From Candidatus Paceibacterota bacterium (GTDB lineage Bacteria > Patescibacteriota > Minisyncoccia > Phycocordibacterales > UBA6899): DNA of 36,609 nucleotides. The stretch lies in NCBI GenBank assembly GCA_035583355.1, contig DATEZQ010000008.1, forward strand, positions 1-36,609. The letters are read 5' to 3'. Below, piece by piece: positions 23,228 to 32,600 of the stretch (its first letter is position 1; the number at the start of each line of letters is the position of its first letter). The notes beneath the pieces were generated by a model. That model worked only from the letters and a program-made list of their open reading frames with translations. It searched no databases and was not told the origin of the DNA. The position numbers and the translations under genes are program-made.

Positions 23228-24535
23228 ATGAAATCACCCCACTCAAGCTCATTTGGCCCACGAAAGTCATTTGGAGGAAAGCCATCATTTGGTGGCGACC
23301 GCGGAGGCCGTCCATCATTTGGCGACCGTAAGCCACTGCGAGACCGCCCATCATTCGGGGATCGTCCACGTCCATCTTTTGGTGACCGTGGTGGACGCCC
23401 ATCATTCGGAGGAGATCGCGGAGGCCGTCCATCATTTGGCGGTGACCGTGGCGGACGACCATCTTTCGGTGATCGTAAGTCTTTCTCGGACCGTCCACGC
23501 TTTGGAGGTGATGCACGTCCATCGTTCGACGATCGACCACGCCCATCTATGGGTGAGCGCAGCAATGAGCGCGAGGATCGCTTCCCTGAGAATGGGCAGC
23601 GTCGCGTTGAGCGCAGCTTCACACAAGATTTCGAAAAGCCAACAGCAAGTGCACGACCTGAGCGTCCTACGCTCATGAATAACGTCATGGCACAGGCAAC
23701 GAACGAGGCAGACACACTTACGCCACGCAAGCAGAAGTCTTACATGCGCACCACTCCAGGTAATGAGCAGACCGGCGATGCACAGACCTCATGGGGTCAG
23801 GTATCAGACTGGTATGACAAGCACTTGGAGACCGAGGAAGATACCTACCATCGTATGGTCATCCTCCCAAACCTCGCTCGTCTCGTCGCACCACAGGACG
23901 GAGAGCACATCCTCGAGCTCGCTTGTGGACAAGGTTTCTTCGCTCGTCGCTTCCAGGAGGAAGTAAAGGGTGCAGTCATCGATGGTATGGACATTAGTCC
24001 TGAACTCATCGAGATTGCAAAGAAGCGTGCGCCAAAGATGAACTTCATGGTTGGTAATGCAGAAGAGTGTGCAGGAATCGCAGATAATACCTACGATACT
24101 GTTTACATGGTGCTTGCCATCCAGAATGTTGAGCGCATCGATAAGCTCTTCGGTGAAGTACAGCGCATCTTGAAGACTGGTGGAACATTCCACGTCGTCA
24201 TGAATCATCCCGCTTTCCGCATTCCAAAGGAATCATCATGGGAGTATGTTGATGAGAAGAATGTACAGTCACGTCGTATCGATGCGTACCTCTCTACCTC
24301 AAAGGTTGCGATGGACATGCATCCTGGCATCGTCGGCTCACCACAGACCATCTCATTCCACCGCCCACTCCAGACCTACTTCAAGCAACTCACGAAGTTC
24401 GGCTTCGCGATAGACAAGCTCGAAGAATGGATCTCGCACAAGGTAAGCGACAACGGACCACGTATGGATGCAGAGAATCGCGCTCGAAAAGAGTTCCCTC
24501 TCTTCATGTACTTACGTGCAAAGAAGCTCGCATAA
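23228..24535 (+). CDS. Class I SAM-dependent methyltransferase with an RG-rich repetitive N-terminal tail
   Basis: 435 aa. Residues 1 to about 115 are low-complexity repeats of RPSFGGDRGG and related ten-residue units, rich in Arg, Gly, Ser, Phe and Asp. About residues 175-330 form a Rossmann methyltransferase: motif I ILELACGQGFFARRF, acidic loop GMDISPELIEIAKKRAP, motif II/III NAEECAGIADNTYDTVYMVL, then KTGGTFHVVMNHPAFRIP. The C-terminal cap is all in frame. The substrate is unknown. The tail resembles RNA-binding RGG domains and suggests an RNA or ribosome substrate, or phase separation (inference). An extended -10-like TGTTATTGT ends eight bases before the ATG. Confidence 0.88.
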   Translation: MKSPHSSSFGPRKSFGGKPSFGGDRGGRPSFGDRKPLRDRPSFGDRPRPSFGDRGGRPSFGGDRGGRPSFGGDRGGRPSFGDRKSFSDRPRFGGDARPSFDDRPRPSMGERSNEREDRFPENGQRRVERSFTQDFEKPTASARPERPTLMNNVMAQATNEADTLTPRKQKSYMRTTPGNEQTGDAQTSWGQVSDWYDKHLETEEDTYHRMVILPNLARLVAPQDGEHILELACGQGFFARRFQEEVKGAVIDGMDISPELIEIAKKRAPKMNFMVGNAEECAGIADNTYDTVYMVLAIQNVERIDKLFGEVQRILKTGGTFHVVMNHPAFRIPKESSWEYVDEKNVQSRRIDAYLSTSKVAMDMHPGIVGSPQTISFHRPLQTYFKQLTKFGFAIDKLEEWISHKVSDNGPRMDAENRARKEFPLFMYLRAKKLA

Positions 24536-24572
24536 TATAAAATGCACCGCAATCTGTGGTGCATTTTATATT
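24534..24572 (+). terminator. Terminator of the methyltransferase gene
   Basis: A 15-bp perfect stem AATATAAAATGCACC / GGTGCATTTTATATT with a nine-base loop; the stem begins inside the stop codon. Confidence 0.9.
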
Positions 24573-24666
24573 ATTAGAACATAGATTCCATGTCACAAAC
24601 AAGCCCTCTCGTGACTTATTATTAGCGAATGGGCCGAGGACTTCTCGCGACCTTTTCAGCAATTAT

Positions 24667-25416
24667 ATGAAAAAAATACTTATTCTTAGCGGTATTTTCC
24701 TGCTCTCTGCAACAAGTGCAAGCGCAATGTCAGTAAAATACCTTGGACCGCCGATACGCGCGAAGGCAATTCCCGTTGTATCTCATATCAGCACATCAAC
24801 TGCACAAGTAACACTTGGGCACATTGAGTATCTTGAGACCGTCGCATCAAGCACAGCATCAAGCACTGATTTAGGACTTATAACAAAAAATGGCTACTTC
24901 GAATACGGAGAAACACACCAAGTCTGCATCGCAATCTATCCTACCCCGGCTGCATGTCTTCCAAAGACAACAGAGAAAGGTGCAACAACTACCGTGCTCA
25001 AGGACCTAAAGCCAAACACAGAGTACTTCGTGCGCTATGTGAAGGATTCAAGCATTCAGTGTATTACCACACCATGCCCTACTAATGAATGGAGGAGTGA
25101 GCAAATAGAGTTCAAGACATTAAAAATCGCTTCTACTTCAACAAGCACAACCACTCCGGATCGTGACAATGATCACAAGGATGACAATAAGCAGAAGAAG
25201 TTCAAACGTGATCTTTGGTATCGCACACGTGGTGACGAAGTGAAGACACTGCAGGAAATTCTTATTAAACTTGGATTCCTCAAAGGAGAAGCAACGGGCT
25301 TTTTCGGCAACGACACCTTTAAAGCAGTCAAGAAATATCAGCGCGAAGTGATGCATATTGCACCTACCGGAAAGGTTGGTCCGATGACACGCGGATCGCT
25401 CCATGTTGAAGACTAA
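24667..25416 (+). CDS. Secreted protein with C-terminal peptidoglycan-binding-like domain
   Basis: 249 aa from the ATG at 24667 (MKKILILSGIFLLSATSASA), a clean signal peptide; the frame extends further upstream but that part is uncharged junk overlapping the previous terminator. The middle, about residues 30-160, is a beta-rich fibronectin-III-like part (VLKDLKPNTEYFVRYVKDSS) with two Cys pairs (HQVCIAIYPTPAACLP, QCITTPCPTNEW). A Thr/Asp linker follows, then a PG_binding_1-like repeat (GDEVKTLQEILIKLGFLKGE, TGFFGNDTFKAVKKYQRE, GKVGPMTRGSL). Likely attached to the cell wall; function unknown. Monocistronic. Confidence 0.85.
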   Translation: MKKILILSGIFLLSATSASAMSVKYLGPPIRAKAIPVVSHISTSTAQVTLGHIEYLETVASSTASSTDLGLITKNGYFEYGETHQVCIAIYPTPAACLPKTTEKGATTTVLKDLKPNTEYFVRYVKDSSIQCITTPCPTNEWRSEQIEFKTLKIASTSTSTTTPDRDNDHKDDNKQKKFKRDLWYRTRGDEVKTLQEILIKLGFLKGEATGFFGNDTFKAVKKYQREVMHIAPTGKVGPMTRGSLHVED

Positions 25417-25418
25417 TG

Positions 25419-25445
25419 AAAATGAGCACTCCAGTGCTCATTTTT
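25419..25445 (+). terminator. Terminator of the 24667 gene
   Basis: AAAATGAGCACT / AGTGCTCATTTTT stem with a two-base loop. Confidence 0.9.
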
Positions 25446-25509
25446 GTTACCTTTACAGAGGAGAAGATATATTCTAGGATGAATCTAGATTTCTTTTCTG
25501 GAGACTCTG

Positions 25510-26070
25510 ATGACAATTAAGATCATTCACGGCTCACTGAGCCCCTCGAAAGTAGCTGCAGTAGACAGGACTCTTCTTCAGCATTTCTCGACGCCGTTCA
25601 CGCTCATCAGCATTCCAGTTGACTCTGGCGTCTCAGAGCAACCTCGTTCGCTCGCAGAGACCGTCAGGGGTGCCAAAATCCGAGCCTGCGAAGCGCTCAT
25701 CCATGGAAAAGGTGATCTTGGAATCGGTTTAGAATCTGGAATCGCCGAGTTTCCTGGATCAAGAAGTGGCGCAATGGAAATCACCGTCTGCGCGGTATTC
25801 AATGGCAAGAACTATGCTCTTGGCACTTCTGCGGGGTTTGAAGTACCAGTGCCGGTCATGGGCGACATCATCGCGAACACACACACGCTCACCGACGGAT
25901 TCGAGAGCGTTGGATTCATCAAGAGCAAAGCAGAGCGCGAACATGGCGAGGGGAACATCCTCGTGAAGCTCACCCACGGCCTCATGAAGAGGCAGGACCA
26001 AAACGAGCAGGCACTCCTCACCGCTCTCGCCCAGCTCAACTTCCCCGACCTTTACGGATACAACACCTAG
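25510..26070 (+). CDS. yjjX: Inosine/xanthosine triphosphatase, YjjX (DUF84) family
   Basis: 186 aa, full family length. N-terminal HGSLSPSKVAAVDRTLL (nucleotide-binding loop), VDSGVSEQPRSLAETVRGA, GIGLESGIAEF, MEITVCAVFNGK, GTSAGFEVP and the C-terminal hydrophobic segment fit the DUF84/YjjX family, which hydrolyses ITP and XTP to keep non-canonical purines out of nucleic acids. Ribosome site GGAGA at 25500-25504. Monocistronic with its own terminator and GC-rich codons, convergent with rpoD. Confidence 0.88.
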   Translation: MTIKIIHGSLSPSKVAAVDRTLLQHFSTPFTLISIPVDSGVSEQPRSLAETVRGAKIRACEALIHGKGDLGIGLESGIAEFPGSRSGAMEITVCAVFNGKNYALGTSAGFEVPVPVMGDIIANTHTLTDGFESVGFIKSKAEREHGEGNILVKLTHGLMKRQDQNEQALLTALAQLNFPDLYGYNT

Positions 26071-26074
26071 CATC

Positions 26075-26099
26075 AAACGCACCCATCGGGTGCGTTTTT
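26075..26099 (+). terminator. Terminator of yjjX
   Basis: AAACGCACCC / GGGTGCGTTT stem with an ATC loop and T residues. Confidence 0.9.
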
Positions 26100-26145
26100 C
26101 TTTGCATGGCATTTCACCCAGCCCTACCCTATGAAACACTGAGGA

Positions 26146-26229
26146 TTTTTGCTTGCGACGGCTTGGCTGGAGCCCGATAGTGTACAGTGATACATGGAGC
26201 GCGAAGCCTGAAGCCGTCCCAAGCAAAAA
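26146..26229. ncRNA. 84-nt isolated long hairpin, candidate structured RNA
   Basis: TTTTTGCTTG C GACGGCTT pairs with AAGCCGTC C CAAGCAAAAA (26211-26229), 18 pairs around one C/C mismatch. The inside carries GGCT/AGCC and TGTA/TACA stems. It lies between, and separate from, the terminators of the convergent genes yjjX and rpoD. Strand and promoter are not clear, so it may be a cruciform or a third terminator rather than an RNA. Confidence 0.4.
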
Positions 26230-26265
26230 GACCAGTGCCGAAATGACTACTTACGAGAATACAAT

Positions 26266-26325
26266 AAATTGCGCAATATAAAATGCCGCCCCAAAGGGGC
26301 GAGCATTTTAGTAATTGCGCAATTT
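26266..26325 (-). terminator. Terminator of rpoD, extended into the coding end
   Basis: Inner stem AAATGC CGCCCC / GGGGCG A GCATTT with an AAA loop. An outer pair AAATTGCGCAAT / ATTGCGCAATTT extends it into the last codons of rpoD. Confidence 0.85.
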
Positions 26326-27714
26326 GTTGATGTTCTCGTGTTGCCTAATCTTCTCGTGCGCTTTCGCCTCGATTTGTCGTATACGCTCACGCGTCACACC
26401 AAACTCCTTACCCACTTCCTCAAGCGTGTGCTGCACGCCATCCTCAAGTCCGTGACGCATCTCAAGAATCTTGCGCTCCTTTGGAGAGAGTTCTGCAAGC
26501 ACTTCCTGAATTTGCTCTGAGAGAATAAGACGAGATACCTCCTGATCAGGAGACAAGATACGCTCATCGGCGATAAATTCACCGAGTGTCGACTTATCTT
26601 CATCATCACCAATTGGCTTCTCAAGAGAAACAGTATCTTGATCGATGTTCTGAATGTTTCGGACACGCTCGACTTCGATACCCATTTCCATTGCAATTTC
26701 CTCAGCCATTGGCTCGCGACCGAGGTCTTGAGTCAAGCGACGGTGAATTTGCTTATACTTCGCAATCGTCTCCACCATGTGGACAGGAATACGAATGGTA
26801 CGTGATTGATCGGCAAGCGCACGAGTGATTGCTTGGCGAATCCACCATGTAGCATAGGTACTGAACTTGAATCCCTTAGACCAATCGAACTTATCGACAG
26901 CCCTAAAGAGTCCGAGGTTACCCTCCTGAATAAGATCAAGAAGTGTAAGATCAGGAGAACGACCGACATACTTCTTTGCGATAGAAACAACGAGTCGGAG
27001 GTTCGCGCGTGCAAGCAGGCCCATAGCCTCCTCGTCACCCGCTGCGATGCGCTGTGCGAGCTCACGCTCGTCCTTTGCCATAAGCAGTGGGTACTGACCA
27101 ATTTCGCGGAGATACATCTGCGTAGAGTCACCACCTGCACCCTTACCGAGCTTACGGGTGATGAGTTCCTCATCGGTGTGCACATCAAGCAAACCACCGG
27201 ACTCAATCACATCAACACCAAGATTTGAAAGGCGCTCATAGATATCATCAAGGAAATCGATATTGTTCTCGATCTCTGGATACGTACGAAGAATTTCGTC
27301 ATAGGTTACGAAACCACGCTCACGTCCACGATGGACAAGCGACTGAAGCTTCTCCTCAAGGCCCTTACGAGCGCGCTCACCGGTCTTTGGTGGGTGCGGA
27401 GCAAGCTTCACCTTTTCATGCTTCTCTGCCTTCTTCGAGGCCTTTGTAGGCGCCTGAGGTACCTTCTTCACTGGAGCAGCTACTTTCTTCGCCGGCTGCA
27501 CCTTCTTGGCTGGTGCTACCTTCTTAGCCGGTGCGGCTTTCTTTGGTGCAACCTTTTTTGCAGGAGCTGCCTTCTTTGGTGCTGCCACCTTCTTCGTAGG
27601 CACTGCCTTCTTTGGAGCTACCTTCTTCGCAGGAGCCACCTTCTTTACCGCAACCTTCTTCGCAGGTGTTGCCTTCTTTGGCGCCACCTTCGTTGTCTTC
27701 TTTGTTGTAGCCAT
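26308..27714 (-). CDS. rpoD: Primary sigma factor RpoD with histone-H1-like Lys/Ala/Pro N-terminal tail
   Basis: 468 aa from the ATG at 27714 ([15 protein letters not shown]). Residues 1 to about 110 are repeats of [13 protein letters not shown] type, strongly basic and disordered. Then region 1.1-like [17 protein letters not shown], region 1.2 ([16 protein letters not shown]), region 2 ([56 protein letters not shown]), region 3 and region 4 ([35 protein letters not shown]). It directs RNA polymerase to housekeeping promoters. An upstream in-frame ATG (27765) is unlikely because the promoter TTGCAA-N16-TAATAT lies across it. Last gene of the rpoB-rpoC-dnaG-rpoD block, with its own promoter. 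Confidence 0.95.
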   Translation of the reverse strand: MATTKKTTKVAPKKATPAKKVAVKKVAPAKKVAPKKAVPTKKVAAPKKAAPAKKVAPKKAAPAKKVAPAKKVQPAKKVAAPVKKVPQAPTKASKKAEKHEKVKLAPHPPKTGERARKGLEEKLQSLVHRGRERGFVTYDEILRTYPEIENNIDFLDDIYERLSNLGVDVIESGGLLDVHTDEELITRKLGKGAGGDSTQMYLREIGQYPLLMAKDERELAQRIAAGDEEAMGLLARANLRLVVSIAKKYVGRSPDLTLLDLIQEGNLGLFRAVDKFDWSKGFKFSTYATWWIRQAITRALADQSRTIRIPVHMVETIAKYKQIHRRLTQDLGREPMAEEIAMEMGIEVERVRNIQNIDQDTVSLEKPIGDDEDKSTLGEFIADERILSPDQEVSRLILSEQIQEVLAELSPKERKILEMRHGLEDGVQHTLEEVGKEFGVTRERIRQIEAKAHEKIRQHENINKLRNY

Positions 27715-27725
27715 ATGATAGTGTG

Positions 27726-27753
27726 ATATTAGTAAAAATAAGGGTTTTTGCAA
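27726..27753 (-). promoter_or_regulatory. Promoter of rpoD
   Basis: Minus strand TTGCAA (27753-27748), 16-bp spacer, TAATAT (27731-27726), 11 bases before the ATG. Confidence 0.6.
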
Positions 27754-27788
27754 CCTATACAGCACAGGGACCAGCTGTCCTTGTTATC

Positions 27789-29582
27789 CTAATAGAGATG
27801 GGCTCTATTACGCATGCGATCCTCAACGGCAATGATTCGTGGAGTGAGTGAACGGTACTGAGACATGAATTGGGACGTATCCTCTCGTGCACTCTCAGCT
27901 CGCGCAATTTCTCTAAGCAGAAACTCTTGACGCTCCTTCAATAATTCACGCTCGATACGATCAAGTAGTTCCTCGGCGATTTCCTCAAGCTTTGCTTCAG
28001 GAGTATATCTGCTCTCTGCCATAATCAAGAGACGCGATGCGTCACCTTCATCTGGCGCAAGTGGCGCTACCTCAAGTTCTTTAAAAAGTCGCTCTCGAGA
28101 TTCCCGCACTGCAGCGTGGGAAAGCTTGGCCTCAGGATGGATTTCTTGCCAAAGCAATAATCCAAGCAGTTCTTCCTCAGCACGAATGCGTGGGGACACA
28201 TTGCGAACGGGTGGACGTTCTATGACCACTTCAGTTCGTTCATCTTCATATACGGGCTCTTGCTCAGCTTCTCGCACAGAGCGCTTAAGGTCATCCCAAA
28301 CGACATCTTCGCGGACTCCAAGAAGGCGTGCAACCTCAAGCACAAGATGTGCCTGTGCGATCCTGCTTGGTACTGCAGCAACCAACGGAAACACCTCTTT
28401 ATTAATGCGCTCGCGGAGTGGTTCGCCATGAAGTCCCAATTTGACATACAGTCTAAGCAGATAAGGCACCACGGGCTCAGCAGATGCAAGTACTTCATCC
28501 CATTTTCCAGGATGGAGGGCGATGAAGTCTGCGGGGTCTTTGCCATCAGGAATAGTGGCTACACGGACCTGTATGTCTTGTGTGAGTGCAAGCTTCGCAC
28601 TACGTAGTGTTGCCTGCACACCCGCGCTATCTGCATCAAGTGCAAGAATGATCTTATTGGTCAGACGCTTGATGAGCGAAATTTGTGGAGGAGTCAAAGC
28701 AGTCCCAGAAATTGCAATCGTATGCTCAGCGCCTGCCTGATGTGCCATGATACAGTCCATCTGCCCTTCGACGAGTACTGCACAGTCTGCCTTACGCATA
28801 GGAACCTTTGCCCTATCATACGCGAAAAGCACGCGTGACTTGTCATAGAGTTCCCCTTCAGGAGAATTAAGATACTTCGCAACTGGTGTACCATCGGGAG
28901 CCTTTTGATCTCCCCAGACACGACCAGTAAATGCAATCACGCGACCAGACGGATCCATGATAGGAAACATGATGCGTCCACGGAAAGTATCATAATACCC
29001 TTTTCCTTCGATCTTCTTTACGACACGAGAACGCTCGATTTCAGAATCTGCAAAACCTTTTGCATGAAGTGCGTCATAAAGTGCGCGCCACTCAAGCGGT
29101 GCAAATCCGATGCGGAACTTCGCTATTGTCTCATCAGTAAGACCGCGACTGTGAAGGTATACTCGTGCCTCATCGTGCTTTGCAAGATGTGCCTCAAATA
29201 TCTTTGTCGCAACTTCCATAAGTTCTACGAGCCTTTCTTTCGCATTTTTTTGCTGGTTCAATAGTTCACTACTGCGTTCAGGTAATTGCACTCCCGCCTT
29301 AGCGGCAAGCACCTGAAGTGCCTCAGGAAATGATAGACCCTCAATCTCTTGGACGAATGTGAAAATGTCTCCACCTTTAGCGCAACCAAAACAATAATAT
29401 GCGTCACGAGCAGGAGAAACGTTGAATGATGGTGTACGCTCCTTATGAAACGGACAAAGCGCGCGGAAGTTACTCCCTGCACGCTCCAATCTCACATATG
29501 TTCCAACTACTTCGGCAATAGGTAGTCGTGCTTTTATTTGTGCGATATGGTCCATAGATTTAAGTGTTTCGCCACGATGCAT
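27789..29582 (-). CDS. dnaG: DNA primase DnaG
   Basis: 597 aa. Zinc ribbon CHC2-type with Cys43, His46, Cys64 and Cys67 (ALCPFHKE, YYCFGCAKGGD), catalytic core, TOPRIM segment VLVEGQMDCIMAH and ILALDADSAG, then the helicase-binding C-terminal region (helical, charged, from about residue 440). It makes RNA primers for replication. GAGGAGGG lies seven bases before the ATG at 29582; a second in-frame ATG (MDHIAQIKARLP, 29555) is a common family start. Lies 58 bases behind rpoC and 75 before rpoD. Confidence 0.95.
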   Translation of the reverse strand: MHRGETLKSMDHIAQIKARLPIAEVVGTYVRLERAGSNFRALCPFHKERTPSFNVSPARDAYYCFGCAKGGDIFTFVQEIEGLSFPEALQVLAAKAGVQLPERSSELLNQQKNAKERLVELMEVATKIFEAHLAKHDEARVYLHSRGLTDETIAKFRIGFAPLEWRALYDALHAKGFADSEIERSRVVKKIEGKGYYDTFRGRIMFPIMDPSGRVIAFTGRVWGDQKAPDGTPVAKYLNSPEGELYDKSRVLFAYDRAKVPMRKADCAVLVEGQMDCIMAHQAGAEHTIAISGTALTPPQISLIKRLTNKIILALDADSAGVQATLRSAKLALTQDIQVRVATIPDGKDPADFIALHPGKWDEVLASAEPVVPYLLRLYVKLGLHGEPLRERINKEVFPLVAAVPSRIAQAHLVLEVARLLGVREDVVWDDLKRSVREAEQEPVYEDERTEVVIERPPVRNVSPRIRAEEELLGLLLWQEIHPEAKLSHAAVRESRERLFKELEVAPLAPDEGDASRLLIMAESRYTPEAKLEEIAEELLDRIERELLKERQEFLLREIARAESAREDTSQFMSQYRSLTPRIIAVEDRMRNRAHLY

Positions 29583-29600
29583 ACTCTTCCCTCCTCATGC

Positions 29601-29626
29601 GCACACACGAGCAAGCTCATGTGTGC
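29601..29626 (-). other. Intergenic hairpin between rpoC and dnaG
   Basis: GCACACACGAGC / GCTCATGTGTGC, 11 of 12 pairs, AA loop, no U-tract. It is not a typical terminator; it may be an attenuator or RNA-processing site that sets dnaG below rpoBC expression (inference). Confidence 0.55.
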
Positions 29627-29640
29627 TGAGAAAAGAGAAA

Positions 29641-32600
29641 TTAGAGCGCTTCTTCTGCGACTGCCTCTTCTGCCACAACTGGTTCAATCTCATTTGACCA
29701 GAAACCAGTTCCTGCAGGAATAAGACGGCCGAGGATAACGTTCTCCTTGAGTCCGCGGAGATGATCCGTAGCTCCTTCGACTGCGGCCTGAATAAGGACG
29801 CGTGAAGTGCTCTGGAACGATGCTGCAGAAAGGAATGACTCCTTCGTGAGAGCGATGTCAGTAATACCGAGCACGATGCGCTCAGCAACTGCGGGCTCGC
29901 CACCCTTGGCGATGACTGCATTGTTCTCATCGACAAGCTCTGCCTCTTCGACAGTATCACTTGGAGAGAAACGCGTATCACCAGGCTGACGCACGCGCAT
30001 GCGTGAGAACATCTGGCGCACCATGATTTCGAGATGCTTACGTGAAGTTGAAACACCTTGTGTCTCGTAAATACGATTGATCTCAGAAATGATGTAACGC
30101 TCTGCGGCCATCTTGCCACCATACTTGAAAAGTGTTTCGATATCAGCGTAACCGTCGGTCATGATCTGACCTGCGACCACTGTATCTCCAACCTTTACCT
30201 TTGGCTGACGGCGATATGAAACTGAGTGCTCAGCTTCATTCTTACCCTTCTTACCACCCTCACCAACGACAACGATCACGAGGTCCTCCTTGTCACCGCG
30301 GCGAATTTCCGCAACAACACCGTCGAACTTTGCAACTGCGGCTTCAGCCTTTGGAGACTGGCGCTCGAAAACGTCTTCAACGCGAGGGAGACCCATCGTA
30401 ATGTCCTCACCAACTGCACCACCGGCATGGAACGTACGCATTGTAAGCTGCGTTCCTGGCTCACCGATAGCCTGTGCGGCGACGATACCTACAGTCTCAC
30501 CGAGCGCAACAATGCGTCCACGACCGAGGTCCATTCCGTAACACTGCTGACATACGCCACGGAGCACCTTACAGGTGAGTGGTGAACGTACGTTTGCAGT
30601 AAGTACACCAGCCTTGTCTGCGGCAATAGCTTCGTCGCGACCCATAAGTGTACCCTTCTTAAACACTACCGTGCCGTCTGGTGTGACAATGTCCTTTGCG
30701 GCAACGCGACCACGGAGGAGGCGTGAAAGTGGGATTTCAATACCACCTGCATTCTCCTTCGAAAGTGCAATACCTGAACGATCGTTACAATCCTTTTCGG
30801 CAACGATGAAGTCCTGTGCAACATCAACGAGACGACGAGTGAGGTAACCGGCCTTTGCGGTATTAAGCGCGGTATCGGTCATACCCTTACGTGAACCGTG
30901 CGTTGAGAGGAAGTACTCGAGTGGAGTAAGACCCTCCTTGAGTGACGGGATCATCGGGAAGTCAATGATGCGGCCCGATGGTCCTTGTGTGAGTCCCTTC
31001 ATACCGACCATCTTCGTCACCTGGTTAATAGAACCACGAGCACCCGAGGTAATCATGTCGACAACTGGACCATCCTTTGGAAGTCCGGCTGGCACCACGC
31101 GCTGAATCGCATTTTCGACTTCGCGCCAAATCGTAATGACGGCATCATACTTCTCTTCGATAGAGAGCAAACCGTCATTGTAGTGAGCAAACACTTCCTT
31201 CTCATTGCGGTATGCCTCTGCAAGGATCGCATCCTTCTCTGGTGGAACGTTCACGTCAGAAAGTGACCAGGTAATACCTGACTTAGTGACGTACTTGTAT
31301 CCGAATGCCTTCACCTTGTCGAGTACGTCTGGAGTTGCGTCCACGCCGTACTTCGTAAGGAGGTCATCCACGAGATTTGAAAGGTCCTTCTTTGTGATCT
31401 CCTTATTGATATAAGGGAAATCCTTTGGCAAGACTGAGTTGAAGAGCAAGCGTCCTGGAGTCGTTTCGAATGGCTTTCCACCAAAGATTGCATACTTAGG
31501 ACTTGTTGATGGCATGACCGTAACCTTTGCACGGAAACCTACAACATTGAAGTCATATGCAGTAATCGCTGAGTTTGGAGATGGAAAAATCTTTCCCTCA
31601 CCCTTGTCACCATTGATGATCTTTGTCATCCAGTAACAACCAAGAACGATGTCCTGTGATGGATTCACGACTGGATCACCAGAACCTGGCTTCAAGAGAT
31701 TCTTATTCGATGCCATGAGCTCACGAGCTTCTGCCTGTGCCTCATCTGAAAGAGGAACGTGAACAGCCATTTGGTCTCCATCAAAGTCAGCGTTAAAGGC
31801 TGGCGTAACGAGTGGGTGGACCTGGATAGCATTACCTTCGATAAGGATTGGCTGGAAGGCCTGAATACCAAGGCGGTGGAGTGTTGGTGCACGATTGAGG
31901 AGCACGTACTTACCCTTAATCACCTCTTCGAGATTTGCCCATACCTCTGGGATACCATCGTCAATGAGACGATTTGCACCGCGGATGTTGAAGGCAAGAC
32001 CCTGTTCGATGAGCTTTGCAATGACAAATGGGCGGAAGAGCTCAAGTGCCATGTGCTTTGGAAGTCCACACTGGTGGAGCTTCAAATCTGGACCGACGAC
32101 AATAACCGAGCGACCTGAGTAGTCGACACGCTTTCCGAGAAGGTTCTGACGGAAGAGTCCACCCTTACCCTTAAGCATATCAGCGAGGCTCTTGAGCTCA
32201 CGCTTACGTGCAGGGCTCGCAGCCTGACTTGCAGTGTTGTGACGAATCGAGTTGTCGATAAGTGCATCGACTGCTTCCTGGAGAATACGCTTCTCGTTGC
32301 GGAGAATGACCTCAGGTGCATCAATCTCAAGAAGTTTCTTGAGACGGTTATTGCGGTTAATGACACGACGATAGAGATCGTTCACATCACTCGTTGCATG
32401 ACGTCCACCTTCAAGTGCGACCATTGGGCGCACTCCTGGAGGAATCACTGGAAGTACCGTAAGGAACATCCACTCTGGGCGTACTCCTGAGCGGAGCATA
32501 GCCTTGATAAGCGAAAGACGCTTAAAGAGTTTTGGACGATCAGTTGCGTTTGCCTTTTCAAGGCGAAGTTCCACAGCTTCCTTGTACTCTGCAACATTAA

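Noticed and set aside
23281-23520. CRISPR-like repeats
   Set aside because: The 30-base periodicity is coding (ten-residue RG repeats), with no conserved repeat/spacer pattern and no cas genes.
23188-23730. Minus-strand 180-codon Pro/Arg-rich frame
   Set aside because: Antisense of the RG-repeat region of the methyltransferase.
27331-27726. Plus-strand hydrophobic repeat frames
   Set aside because: Antisense of the Lys/Ala repeats of RpoD.
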